From assembly GCF_022539665.2 (NCBI RefSeq), contig NC_081340.1, forward strand, positions 5,269,357-5,333,356: a DNA stretch of 64,000 nt, given 5' to 3'. Shown in pieces: positions 40,001 through 51,960 of this stretch (its first letter is position 1; each line of letters begins with the position of its first letter). A program made the translations under genes and the position numbers. The notes under the pieces are model-generated. The model saw nothing but the letters and a program-made list of their open reading frames with translations. It did no database searches and was not told the DNA's origin. The DNA comes from Daphnia carinata. Its lineage: Eukaryota; Arthropoda; Branchiopoda; Diplostraca; Daphniidae.

Positions 40001-42055
40001 GTCGTCTTTTACACACAAATAAATTTGGGAAGTTTCCATTTTTTTTTTATGGGGAGAACTTTAAAAAAAAATGTCCTCCAAAAAAAAAAATGAGCGTGGG
40101 AAGGAGGTCGAAATAGTTATATTCCAACGATTATCCCTCTTCTCCAAAAAGAAAACAGAAAGCGATTGCAACCACATATGTTTGGTAGCTATAAAGCGTA
40201 ACCATGGCCGAAAGAATCCTCTCTCTTTCTTATCGTAGGCAAACAATTACATAGAAAAAAGACACGTGGATTCAATGTGACGTCATCGACCGTGACTCAC
40301 TGATCACCACCTGACCCGGTGCAATTGGAAATAAGAAACTAACCAACAGAAGAAACGAGAGATTTTTTTTTCTATGTGATGTGAATCAGTTAGGGTCAAT
40401 GTGCTAGCAGACACAAAGAGGGAGCTATCCAGTGTATAAATATTTTTTTGATGGACTTTTGAACGTTCTCCGGTTTGTTATGTTCCTATTTTTTTTTCTT
40501 CTAACGAAAAACTAGAAGGGGGGGTTGTATCTCTTTTTTTTTCTCTTGGCTGAGCTTTTTCATCTTACCTCGAAGCGATTCCTGGGTTACCACCTGCCCC
40601 CTCCTGGCCCCGCTCACCTTTTGTTGCTTCTCTTCCATCTTTCTTCAGGGCTTTTTCATTTTTATCAAGCCGCTCTTTTTTTCTCGTACCTTTCTCTCAT
40701 CTTTTTTTTTTTTACCTTTAAAATTTCCCTTTTTTGTTTCTTCCTAGTTTTTTTTCCATTAGCTCCGCAGGGCCCCACAACTATCATTGACAAAAGGGCC
40801 TTCCTTCTCTGTCGTCTTTCCTTTACCTTCCCGTCCAAGGGCAAAATTTTGGACAAGGTTATTTTACATACACACAGACTGTCTGTTGTAGCAGCCGATA
40901 GAGTCGACCGCCCAAACTATCGACTTGTATACCAGCAGCTGCACCAGCCCTTTTTCACGCAAGATACACAACAAAGGAGCCGTGTGCGCAACAGGGCGTC
41001 CGACGACTTCCTCCGGCCAACGTCCGCCACTATTCAACTACCACCCACCCCCACTCCTCCTATAACGCGTAATCAAAAGTCGGCAAAAAGGAAAATAGTA
41101 GCACACAACACAGCATCCGCATTAAGGTCACCTCAATTAAATGCCTTGAGCAGCTTAAAAAAAAAATATCTCTGACGCAACGTCAAGGTAAGATGAAAAT
41201 GAACAACAAATGTGAAACACACGCAACAAAAGGACAAAAGCTACGCGTTTTCAATGCAACTTCACGAACCGAATCTCGGAAAAAAACAACATTAATAATG
41301 AGAAACAAGACTGATACGAGAGGGAGGAAAGATTTCAGATAGAAAAAAACTTCACGTTTTGTCTTACCTGGCCGGCAGTATCGCAGAGTTGCAGCAGTAT
41401 AGGCTGGTTATCCACATTAACTACGACTGAAACAAAAGGGAAACAAAAAACCAGTTTAGGAAGGAATTAATGTCAGATTCATATCTTTTCGGTCCTGTTG
41501 GGATCGATTAAATGGTTAGATTTTAGTAGGAAAGAATTGAGGATCATTTTCCTAGTTTCTCTTTTCAGCAATTAGTTTTTGTTTGATTTGGCTTTGATGT
41601 CTATTAGACGTAACTTGTGCCGTGGCACGATGCAAAAAAAAACTTGAATTGGAGATTGCAAAGCAATCTTCACGTTTTTTTCGTTGAAAAAAAAACAACA
41701 TTGATTGCTGTTGATTGCTGTACTTTCAACTTTGACGATGGAAGGCCTTGGCTAGGGGAAATTACACACGAAATAGCCTTGGGACACACACAAAAAAAGA
41801 TAGGAAGGTTGATGATGATGATGGCTCACCGTTGTAGTTGTCGAAAGCAGTCGGGATATATTCGGTGGGATAGCCGTTAGTAGTGTAGCTGACAATCAAG
41901 CTCGTTTTGCCAACGGCCCCATCACCAACCAGGACGCACTTGATACGTCCACTGTTGTTGTTACTGCTGCTGCTGCTGCTGCCAGTGCTGCTGCTGTTGG
42001 CTGATGGCATGTCGCCGTAGGAATTCTGCAACTGCTCACGCAACAAGGGAGGCAT
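37043..42055 (-). CDS. RhoU: RhoU/RhoV-type atypical Rho GTPase
   Basis: Minus-strand exons 42055-41830, 41426-41368, 37932-37829, 37699-37615 and 37495-37043 join in phase to 308 residues. The P-loop is [10 protein letters not shown], the effector loop [11 protein letters not shown], switch II DTAGQDDFDNL, the base-binding motif GTQAD (TQ in place of TK, as in RhoU), and the SAL motif is followed by [13 protein letters not shown]. The C-terminus has no CAAX box. It is basic with a Trp and a Cys cluster ([17 protein letters not shown]), matching the palmitoylated end of RhoU/V. The N-terminal extension is Ser/Asn-rich with no PxxP motif, unlike mammalian RhoU. The tail after the G domain is about 100 residues, longer than usual. 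A likely role is actin and adhesion control at endosomal or plasma membranes. Met at 42055 is preferred to an upstream in-frame codon because the upstream residues look untranslated. A good donor (GGAG then GTAAGA) inside the last exon could give another tail. Confidence 0.88.
37933..41367 (-). other. 3.4-kb intron of the RhoU-like gene
   Basis: It separates the exon ending DTAGQ from the exon starting DDFDNL. Content is AT-rich with homopolymers and a TA repeat near 38186. A 216-residue plus-strand open frame at 40525-41175 is compositionally odd (F- and L-rich, then basic) and has no recognisable domain, so it is not called as a gene. Confidence 0.65.
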
Positions 42056-42586
42056 CTCATTTGTCTCCCTCTCGTCCACCGTACACACGAATAACTTCGC
42101 TGTAGCCAAGAATGAGACTCGATGCCTGAATATCGATGAGTGTGGATCGTGCCGATTCGCCAACTTAAGTGAAAAGCGCACGACCACGGTTTCAAATCAC
42201 CAGAGTTTGCCCTTCTTTTGTTACGTTTTTCTTGCTTTCACTGGTTTCCCTTTTCAAACTGCTGTCTTCGAATCACGGTGATTGCACTTAACCACAACAC
42301 AAGCACCGTTTGACGAAGCCAAGAGACACGTGTGGCTGTCCTCCTACTATTCCACTTCGACACAGCACTGAACAACATCCAATGACGGTACGGATGCTTA
42401 TATAGTGCTATGCTAGCGCCACCAATGTCGTTCCCCTAAACCAATGTTTCGTCTGCTTTTCGTTTTCCTCAAAAGTGCAAATGGATTTGGCGCGCTAAAG
42501 ATCTTTGATCATTATGCAAATTTCACCAGTACTGTAGAATCGTTGAATTTGTATCTCTCGAACCTTCTTTGCCAGTAATTAACATA
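42056..42586. promoter_or_regulatory. Divergent promoter region, RhoU-like gene / AARS2
   Basis: 531 bp separate the two start codons, which point away from each other, so both genes must start here. Few homopolymers are present compared with the neighbouring introns. No specific core element is claimed. Confidence 0.55.
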
Positions 42587-45500
42587 ATGTTTCAGAGCCT
42601 AGCGTTGTGGAACAAACTCAGTCGGTTGAGGAGAACGAAAAGTTGTGCATGCTTGTACCATTCTAGTTCTTCCTCCAAGGAGATTCGAGAAACATTCTTG
42701 GATTTCTTTGCTCGCGAACATTTACATAGCCGAGTCCCCTCGAGTTCTGTGGTACCTTATGGAGATCCTTCTCTAGCTTTTGTAAATGCTGGAATGAATC
42801 AGTTCAAGCCTGTCTTCCTTGGTCAGGCTGCGCCTCAGTACCAAAGAGCTGTTAACAGCCAGAAATGGTCAGTTATTTATTTTCCCATGGTATCTGAATT
42901 ATGTTGGCTAAACTAGCTTTGTTTTAGTATCAGAGTAGGTGGGAAACACAATGATCTGGATGATGTTGGCAAGGATGGGTACCACCACACATTTTTCGAA
43001 ATGCTTGGATCATGGTCTTTCAACAACTATTTCAAAACAGAGGCCTGCACCATGGCCTGGCAGTTGTTGACTGAGGTTTATCAAATTCCACCACAGAAAT
43101 TATTCATCACATATTTTGGTGGCAATGAGTCGCTTGGTCTACCATCAGATGAGGAATGCAGGGAAATTTGGCTTTCACTTGGGTAAGTTGTGAAACCAGA
43201 TGTCCTCCTTTTTTCAATTCCTGAGCTCACATTTTTAAAAACCTTGTCTTGTCATAGGGTAGCTCCTGATCATATTCTGCCATTTGGGATGAAAGATAAC
43301 TTTTGGGAGATGGGGCTAGTAGGTCCTTGCGGACCCTGTAGTGAAATTCACGTCAACAGAGCCGACTTGGAAACAGGAGTCGCCAAGGCATTGGTAAATC
43401 AAGGAAGCGAAGATGTGGTAGAAATTTGGAATTTAGTATTCATGCAATACAACAGGTAAAAAAAACAGTTGGTTGTGAAAGTAATTTCCTGAAATAATCA
43501 CTTTTTTTGTTGCGGTAGAATATCTAATCAAATCTTGGAAAAATTACCTTCTCATCATATTGATACCGGTATGGGTTTGGAACGGTTGGTGGCCTTCTTA
43601 CAAAATAAAAAATGCAACTACGAGACGGATCTATTTCTACCTTTAATCAATGCCGTTCATCGGGTAGGAAAAAAACATATGAGATCGTTATACATTAAAA
43701 TTAAGAGTGTTTGTATCTCCATCTTTTCGATTTTATCAGATTTCACGTGGAGTTCCCTATCAGGGCTGTTACGATATGGTTACCGTTCAGGGCCAGCGTG
43801 ATTGGGCGTATCGATTGTTGGCTGATCATAGTCGGATGATCACGGTTGCGCTGGCTGATGGCGCTTTCCCAGATAACAAGTAAAACTCGTTATTTGATTT
43901 GTCCATGATCCGCTTGAGTAATGTCATTGAATGTGGTTTGTATTCTACAGTCATCGCCTGCGGCGGGTGATGCGACAAGCCCTGGTAACCGGCCGGAAGT
44001 GGTTCAACCAAGACGCATCACTACTGTTGGAGCTAAGCCAGAGAGTTGCAGACATGATGGGCGGCGTATACCCGGAACTGACTCGGAATTTGAGTAACGT
44101 CCACATGCTTTTGCGGTTCGAAGAGGACGTCTTTCGCGACCATCTGTCTAAATCCGGCCGCGAATGGTCCGGCATCGTCAACCGATTCCCAGAGCTGTCG
44201 GCTCTTCCAGTCGACCAGCAACCCGGACTCATTGCCGGACTCAAAAAATTGGAAGAGTGGAGAAGCTCTTCCCGCAGCGATGAGGTACCCGGTTCGCTTG
44301 CCTTCAAACTTTATAGCACCTACGGTCTGCAAGAAGATTCCATGCAATTATTGGCTCAGCTGAAAGGCTGGAATGTCGATTGGCCGGAATTCCATCGGTT
44401 TATGGCCGATGAACGGATGAATACCAAAACCCAATCGACCGCAGCTGTAAATAGCTCTCATTTCCAATGCGGTTCAATCAATGTTGCGTCAACGAATTGG
44501 CAATGCCAAGATGTGTACACTCGCAATTCCGAGGGTCGCTATATTTTTAAACCTTTGGACGCTACTGTGACAGCCCTCATCAATCACGATGGACGTTTGA
44601 TTGACGCTGCTAAGGCTGGTGATAAAATTGCCGTGATTGCTGACAAGAGCTGTTTCTACTACGAGGCTGGTGGACAAGTAAGCGATACTGGACGCTTGGT
44701 TTGGCCAAGCGGTTCAGCACAGGTAGAAGAAGTCCGTCACGTAGGCGATCATATTTATCATCTGGTGGAGGTCAACGAAGGAAACTTGCGGATCAATCAA
44801 GTAGTTCAAATGGTGCTGGACAACAGGCTCGATACAATGGCTAACCATACAGCCACTCACTTGCTGCAAGCTGCACTCAAGGCTATTCTCAAAGTCACTT
44901 GTCAAAAGTCAAGTCACGTGACGCCAGAACATTTCCGTTTCGACTTTGGTCTCTTCCAATCGGAATTCACCGTAGAGATGATCTCACAAGCCGAATCGAC
45001 TGTCCGTAATTGGATACGTCAGTGTCTAGCCGTTGACCGATTGATGTTGCCTCTCCAGCAGGCCGTGTCTCTGGACAGGATCACGCTTGTGCCCGGCGAG
45101 AGTTACCCGGATATGGTCTCCGTCATTCGAATCGAAGAAAGCGGGAAAAGCGAGGCCATTAGTCTAGAACCGTGTTGTGGAACTCACGTCCGCAATACGG
45201 CCGATTTAGAAGATTTCGCTATTTTGAGTGTCAAATCTTCTGGCATTGGAAGTCGGTCCGTTAGAGCCGTTACGCGTTCAGTAGCCAAACAATCACATCA
45301 CAGAGCAGAAGATTTGCAACGTGAGCTGAATCTCCTTGAAGACGCTGTCAATAGTAACCCCGTTGAGTCTAGCCAACTGAAGGTAAACGGATGTACTGTC
45401 CTTCAGTTTATAGCGTTTAATAATTTGCATTTTTCTTTATTAACGCAGGAATTGGATAAGTCCTTGAAACAGTTTCGTGAAACTATCAATAGTGACGATT

Positions 45501-46057
45501 TGCCAGTAGTGGTCACTAAGCAACTTGCCGTACGATTAGAAAAATTGGAATCGTTTATCCGACAAGTTGCCCAGGAAACATTAGCGAGAATGATGCATCG
45601 TCAAGTTGAAACAGCTATCTCTGATGCGGGGCCCGCATCGTTTGTTATCGTCTGCCTGTCAATACCACCCGACATGTTAGAAATCGGCCGCGCGAAGCTC
45701 TCTTTGATCAAAGCCACCCGACATTGTCCCAGCAAGCCAATTCTAGTCCTGGCTTGGGATGACGGATGTTTGATTGGCCGGTGTACAGTTCCTCAGGTTT
45801 TATTTATTCTATTGTTTTACGTGTTATTGAAATTTATACACTTATTGCCATAGGAAATGGTTACGCCACATTTTGATGCCGAGAAATGGGGCAACTGCGT
45901 CATAGCCATTATCGGGGGCAAAGGTAGTTCGCCTAAAGGTCAAGATCCTCGATTCAACTATAACATACGTAGTCGGAAATTAACCAACGACGTTAAAGAG
46001 TCCGTCGAGCATCAAGTGCTACCATTGGCGTCAGACTACGCCAAAAGATCGTTGTAA
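42587..46057 (+). CDS. AARS2: Alanyl-tRNA synthetase, mitochondrial
   Basis: Exons 42587-42867, 42928-43182, 43258-43455, 43519-43663, 43740-43879, 43951-45382, 45449-45796 and 45854-46057 join in phase to 1000 residues. The class II core includes [63 protein letters not shown] and [11 protein letters not shown]. The editing domain carries its zinc/catalytic residues as NHTATHLLQ (about residue 637) and CCGTHVRN (about 748). The C-terminal C-Ala domain ends with [17 protein letters not shown] basic, Arg- and Ser-rich N-terminal stretch before SKEIRETF reads as a mitochondrial presequence, which together with the divergence favours the organellar enzyme over the cytosolic one. It charges mitochondrial tRNA-Ala and hydrolyses mischarged Ser or Gly. 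The start is the ATG at 42587. It is divergent from the RhoU-like gene and convergent with ASPDH, 220 bp from stop to stop. Confidence 0.95.
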
Positions 46058-46277
46058 CAATTTAATGTATGTCAATGGTAGAGAGAAAAAAACAAACATA
46101 CAGCAAAAGTTTTTCAAGAAAATATCAAATATTCATCTTAATCCCACGCATTTTTGTTGCACAACGTAAGTTTTTTTTTTTTCAAATTTAAGTGCGGGAT
46201 TTAAGCGCGGAATGTTCTTGTAATAGCAGGTAAATGTTTAGCATGGAGATTGCTTCCTTTCTTTTTTTTACGATTCT

Positions 46278-47907
46278 TCAACAGAGAATGAATCCTGTTT
46301 CCGGGTGGTAGCCGTGACGGCGGGCGGCGTTCAAAAGAGATGAAAAGAAGGAGCCAAAAGTGGCCGTGCCGGTGACGGCGCCGGGATCGGCTGGGTTCTT
46401 GCGGATTGTTTTCGTGGTGAAAGTGCGTCCGTCAGCTTGCGACGGTCCAGTGACCTCTACTTCGATTACGTGCCAGTCCAATAAGCTGCCAAGAAGATTT
46501 CCCACATTTCAAGGTAAAGTCCTTTTTATTATTTCTGTTTTTTCCAAGCGAAAGCTACCTGGCTTACCTTGGATCAGCAATGATGCGTCCGTATACCATA
46601 TCGAAACCTAAAAATTGAATTCCACGTTTTATTGACGTTGTCGCATCGCTAGTTACAATCTCAAGGTTTTTCTTTTACCTAGATTACTCGCAGCTACGGC
46701 CGCTGCTGCCATAGTATTCACCTAAGGATAAAATCGTAAATAGCGATTGCGGAGTTTAGGTACGTAAAAATGACTCACATTGTTAGGTGCCAGCGGGCAA
46801 AGTTGACGAACAGATCCTTCGTGGACGACTTTGGGTTCTGTGATGGTCGTTATGTCGCCTTCAGAATCAGTTAATTTGAAAGAGGACGGGTGTTTTGCCA
46901 TAGTTATAGTCAGGCCCTGACGAGAGTTCCAAATGATTAATGAATCATAGCCAAGGTTTGATGAGTCAGTTCCTTAATGACCCACTTATTTTCAATTACA
47001 ACTGATGAATTCAGGTATACTTTTTTGCGTGGTATAGGAAATGTGCTTAATTGATTTTGACATTTAGATTGACCTAGATCCTTTCGTCTAAACATATCTT
47101 ACAATGGGGAGACAATTTTTTAAAACGCTTTTTTTGGGGGCAACATCGTGCAACTTTAGTATGCAAATACTATTTTGGTATACATTTACCTTTAGTGTGC
47201 CTTGAAGAGCCATCCTTCTGATGTCCTCTCCGCCCCAGAGCGCGCCGCTGGGCACGTACACAGCCCGGTTTTGTGTGTTAGTGGCCTATTTAACCAAATT
47301 TTTGTTCTCAACGTCAACGTTCTGTCTGTAGGTTGCCTTATAGAAACCAGACTTCACTAAAGCCGAAAAAAGCTCTTTTTTTTTACCTTCTGCAGTAGGT
47401 CGTACGTTTCCTGGTCTGCCAAGGCTGTTTAAAATTTGATACAATATTTGATGTATTTAAAAGAAATTGTAGTGGGGAAAAAATAGATACCGGTTGGACT
47501 TCCGATGAAATAGGCTCCGTGTTCCAAGAATAGTTGGCCATACTATTTGATGTATATCATTCGATAACGTTAGTCGATTGTTTGGGGGGGGGGGGACGTT
47601 ACATGATTCGTTTACCTTCTTGGTAATCGATGGGTGAGCTACTTCTACGATCAGATCGACCTCTAATTCGAAAATGTTTTCCAGTTTGTCCAAGATAAGA
47701 GATGGCGCCACGTGACGGTCTATCAAAACATGCTTCGATCGATTCCACACGAAAGCGATTTCGAACTGCGGATGGGATTCGAGCATGGAATAGAGATACT
47801 GACCTATATACCAGACGTACCGACCGATAACAGTAGAAACAATAACATCACATTTTGTCCTTACCCAAGTGTCCAAATCCAACGATTCCAATCCTCAGTT
47901 TAATCAT
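46278..47907 (-). CDS. ASPDH: Aspartate dehydrogenase domain-containing protein
   Basis: Nine minus-strand exons: 47907-47865, 47803-47616, 47542-47491, 47424-47387, 47285-47190, 46916-46779, 46721-46679, 46607-46568 and 46485-46278. They join in phase to 281 residues, the usual length of animal ASPDH. The N-terminus MIKLRIGIVGFGHLGQYL is a Rossmann dinucleotide-binding motif (GxGxxG). Later come EVAHPSITKK, VYVPSGALWGGEDIRRMAL and VNTMAAAAVAASNLGFD, typical of the L-aspartate dehydrogenase/homoserine-dehydrogenase-like fold. Bacterial relatives oxidise aspartate to iminoaspartate with NAD(P); the animal substrate is not settled. The third intron has a 12-G run (47584-47595) close to an exon edge. 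The last acceptor (TTGGCAG) has a weak pyrimidine tract, but the join is required by phase. Confidence 0.88.
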
Positions 47908-48747
47908 GTCGTTCACGTTATCTGTTTGAAACAATTCCGGCAACGGTTTGACAGTTGAAAACACGCACACTTGTTGTTGAATCGCTCGCCGAGCGTCTTC
48001 ACTCCACCAAGGTCGCTCAGAATTGGAAGAAGGGAGGGGGAAATCGCCGTAACAAACCCGGCCATACTCCGCAGGGGAAAAGAATGATGTGGAAAAAGAA
48101 TCAGGCCGCCTCTCTAGCGGGCATCGTCCAAACTACAATTTCTTTACAGGTTGAAATATTGCGCGTCAATCTTCTTTTTAAATGGAATAGAAAGGCGAGG
48201 AGTAATCAACACGGAATTGGATTAAATGTCACATCAACAACCCGACCATTTCATTTCCCATCATGTTTTATTTCCGCGTTTATCGATGCCCCAACACCTC
48301 CCGTATACGGTCCTTATTGATTTTTGCGCAAATTAAGTACATTATTTTCTTGCCGTAACACTTTTCATTTTACGACCGGGCATGCGTGCTTAGTTCTCGT
48401 GGGTTTGTTTTGACAACGTTAGTTGATTAATCGAGTGGCCATGTTTCAAAAATCAATTTATTTTTACATTGCAGGCGGATGAAGCTACCGGAATATTATC
48501 ATTGGGCGTATAGAGTACACGGCTGCTGCTGGACATTGATCAGGCAGGCTACATAAAATATTTGTAACTATCTATTTTACCTCGTGTTGCGGTTGCCTCT
48601 GTGACCTGAATCTATGTGAACGCATGCGTTTCTGATTCTGCTAAACAAATAGATGGGAAAACTACGTGGGTTTCTTAAATTCGTGTAGTCGAGTATCCTT
48701 GTGAACTGATGTTAGACGTCATGAACTCGAGGTTTCTTCGCCAATAA
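47908..48747. promoter_or_regulatory. Divergent upstream region, ASPDH / stathmin-like gene
   Basis: 840 bp between two start codons facing away from each other. A 121-residue plus-strand frame inside it shows no domain and is judged noncoding. Both 5'UTRs and promoters should lie here; no precise element is claimed. Confidence 0.5.
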
Positions 48748-49298
48748 ATGGGGTGCGGTGCGTCGAGTCAAACCAGCGCGTTGGAAACTTCGCCCCCGGA
48801 CGGCCAGACAGCTGTGGAGGAGGACTTGTCCGAATCAGGCGAAACGGCCAGCCTTGCACAGTCGTCGCTAAGTTACGATTTGCATCCACTGATTAAAGGT
48901 AAATCTTTAATACCTCTGAAATTCCCTAAGCCGCTTAGTGATTATTTCTTTAAATCCTAGAGATGAAAGCTCCGATAACTTTTGAAGTACCTGGACAGAA
49001 CCAGGACGAAAATGGCGAGGCTGTTTCAATCATTCAGGCTCATCCACCCAGACGATTGCGACGTTTGGAAGATGAACAAATCAATTTGTCGCAAGAAGAA
49101 CTGGAACGCCGTCATGCCTTAGCTGAACAACGTCGTCAAGAGGTATATATAGTGTCTTAACAAAATTGGTTTCAAATAATGGAATTTTTTTAAATGTCTT
49201 GTTTTATTAAGGCATTGAGAATGCGCGCTCAAAGTGCCCGCCTTTCCACGGCCAAAGGACCGAGACGCCAACTCTTGGCTCCAATTGCCAACGAATAA
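48748..49298 (+). CDS. Small N-myristoylated, stathmin-domain-like protein (STMND1-like)
   Basis: Exons 48748-48898, 48961-49142 and 49212-49298 join in phase to 139 residues. The protein begins MGCGASS, a strong N-myristoylation signal with a neighbouring Cys for palmitoylation. An acidic, Ser-rich linker follows. Next come HPPRRLRRLEDEQINLS and a charged predicted helix QEELERRHALAEQRRQEALR, which resembles the start of a stathmin tubulin-binding helix. The protein ends RRQLLAPIANE. The order, acylated N-terminus then Pro/Arg stretch then short stathmin-like helix, recalls vertebrate stathmin-domain-containing protein 1, but only a fragment of the helical region is present. The assignment is tentative; the gene structure is firm. 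A plus-strand AATAAA lies at 49450-49455. Confidence 0.8.
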
Positions 49299-49449
49299 TT
49301 TGCACTTAAAATTGCACTCAATTTGAAGCACCAAGTAAAAGCGCACCAATCCTTTTGAAAATCCCGCCTAACACCTGTGATATTCTAAGGAAGATATCAC
49401 AATCAAAGATACTGTGCGATGTATTTGCACGTATTGAGAATACACGGTA

Positions 49450-49455
49450 AATAAA
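49450..49455 (+). terminator. Polyadenylation signal AATAAA for the stathmin-like gene
   Basis: AATAAA lies 152 bp after the stop codon at 49298. It is 4 bp left of the TMEM145-like stop codon on the other strand, so cleavage 10-30 bp downstream would make the two mRNAs overlap antisense. Confidence 0.5.
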
Positions 49456-49458
49456 CAT

Positions 49459-51661
49459 TTAATGAACAGTTCCATTACTAATGGCGTAAATCCCGTTAGG
49501 GTTGTTGTAACGTAACGTTGGCTCGTATAGATGATGGGGAAATCGATCCAGGTCTAAATGATTAGGTGCCAAACTGTCTTCTGATTGGCTGCTTATGCGC
49601 TGTTCCATCACCCCGATCTGGGAAGTACGGACGTGGTAGGGGAAGTTACTATTGGCGGCGTTCGGACGAGTCAGCACCTAGACCACTAACTCTATTACAG
49701 GCGTTTGAAGACATGTAAACAAGCACGATCAATAAATGTACCAAGAAAGCCAGAAATCCAAGGAGGGCAAAGGAATGTTCCACTCCTACCATGCTTGTTT
49801 CTCTCACCCACTTGTCCACGAGATGATTAGATACTATAAACTCGGTAATGTAAATTTTTAGCCCCTCTATTAGTTTAACTCAATTTATCTTACGGATTAT
49901 GATGACAGGTCCCGAGACGAACCTGAAAAACGAGAGGTATATGATAATGTATTCATGAATCATCCCTGGGCTTAAATTCATGAAGTTTGATACCACAGCG
50001 ATGAAAAGAAGAAAAATGGTAGATAGAAACCATTTTTTTCTGGGTAATGTTTGAGCGTGAAAGCCAATCCATAGACAAAAGTCATCCATCCCAGAAATCG
50101 CAAAACCAGCAATCCGTAACCAGCTGGAGATTCGTAAACATACAGAACTTTGCCCGGATCGAAATACTGTTGTTACAAGCCGTGGTCCACATAACAACCG
50201 TGATGAATAAATGGGTAGGTTACCCTACTGAATGTATAATTACTATGCTCGTGGTAGCAAGACTTTACCTGTCTTTCGTAGGTGAAAAGGGCAATACAAG
50301 TCACGCAGTAGAGCGACATGAAAGTGGTCACCTTGACAACGGAACGCGCTCGAAGCCGCGCCCGCGTCACAGTATAACCTTTACCTAATAATATCAGCAT
50401 CAAAATGTAAAAGATTTCCGATGTTGCCTCGAACATTCGACCTGAAAAAGGTAATCGATCGAAAGGACATTTTAATTTTGATGGCTACGGATGATTATGG
50501 ATAAAATACCTAAAGTTTTGAGACCCACAGATCCAACCCCATCATTAGCATATTTCCCGTAAGCGACAGTTAATAGAAAGAGGCCGATTGCTTGGAGAAG
50601 AACGCTGGTGATGAACATCTTGTAAGTCGAATGTAAAAGTTGCCTTGCTTTCAGCTCTCCTGCTCGTTATTATGCGTACACTTTAATAACGTAATTAACT
50701 TCGTATTGTTAAAGATTCAAGAAAACTTACTGCCGCAAAAGATTGCTACCACCGAGAGAGTGATTTGGACCATCAAGAAACCAATCAACATATGCAAAAT
50801 ATCTGCAAGTAGGATCTCTCTTAATAATGCGTATTATCAATCAAGACGCGTAATTAAAAAATATTATTTTTACAGAATTCATCAGCGGAAAAGTGCTGGA
50901 ACCAAATGTCTTCGCTAGGGCCATTCGTCATCCAGAAACGATATTTGAGAGATAACCCCTAGCAAAGATGAATTATTTATGACGTAATTAAAGGTGCATT
51001 TTCAATAATTATCAACCCGTGGCGATGGACAATTGCTAACTGCAATGAACCACCAACGTTCCCTGGATGAACGGAAAGTTCTGTTACCGACACACCGGTA
51101 TTTGGCTTTATCTTGCTCTAGCCGGATGATTTGACATTCTGCCGACCGTGAATTCGAGGTTAGGTTGATTATCTGATTGTTTTCAATTAGTAGAAGCGAT
51201 TCGCGTTCTTCACAGCTCTTTAGAAAAGGGTATTAAAAAAAGAATAGGATGTAATGCTAAAGCGTAGATAGGATTAAGAGTGATTACTTTGGTTTGATCG
51301 TAAGCTAGTGGCCATTGATTGGGTGTATCGTAATACAGCAGAAGCTTTTGAACGGCGTAATCCTTTGGCGAGAGAACGTCGGTTAACGGATTTCATGCAT
51401 GCACTATTAAATCAATGGTCTTACTAAGTCGTACTCGACATCATACGAGAATCGGCCTTCCATCGAAAGGAAGCAAAAACGAGCAAGAAAAGTCCATCTC
51501 TATTGCAGGATTGTTTTCAATAGAAGATTTGATTACTAACTAAAACAATTCTTAATGTTACTAACCTGTACTGGATCGTTAAGTTGACCTTCGACGTATT
51601 TAGCAGGCAAAGGTGGAAAGAGGAAGCAGATCAAGGCCGATCCAACTGCCAGCCGATTCAT
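49459..51661 (-). CDS. TMEM145: TMEM145/GPR180-family seven-transmembrane protein
   Basis: Twelve minus-strand exons: 51661-51566, 51499-51425, 51362-51288, 51217-51017, 50958-50874, 50802-50731, 50659-50510, 50441-50269, 50166-49994, 49922-49894, 49833-49742 and 49677-49459. They join in phase to 479 residues. There is a signal peptide (MNRLAVGSALICFLFPPLPA) and a luminal domain with WTFLARFCFLSMEGRF, QKLLLYYDTPNQWP and RERWWFIAVSNC. HFSADEFYILHML leads into seven hydrophobic helices, with KGYTVTRAR and FDPGKVLYVYESPAGYG between them. The tail contains LTRPNAANSNFPYHVRTSQI, a strong match to TMEM145. The family (GOST type, a luminal domain plus 7TM) is thought to act in Golgi trafficking or at the cell surface; the ligand is unknown. 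The eleventh intron (49678-49741, 64 bp) contains an open alternative frame, but only the spliced form gives the conserved tail. Confidence 0.92.
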
Positions 51662-51960
51662 GGCTACTCAATAATCGTCGGCCAGACACGGTCGCACAGT
51701 GACTGTAACAAATGCCCGGTCGCTTGCCTGCAAAATGTCCAGAATTTCCGTCGAGGGAGGAGAAAACCAGAAGTACGCACGAAGGGTGGTGTAAGGGTGT
51801 GGACAACGATTGACCTGTGACTATGGCAACCGTTAAAGGAAACAGTAAGAGCTATTTCCTGGAGTATTATTTACATATTTTTCTTTAATGTACTGAACAA
51901 AAACCCCCGTAGCTGAATGATAACAACTTTAATTATGTGTATTTTATTTAGGAGATCAAA

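Noticed and set aside
40525-41175. 216-codon plus-strand open frame inside the RhoU-like intron
   Set aside because: Residue use is driven by T-rich tracts (Phe, Leu) and then by a basic stretch. It has no domain, no splice partners and no promoter evidence.
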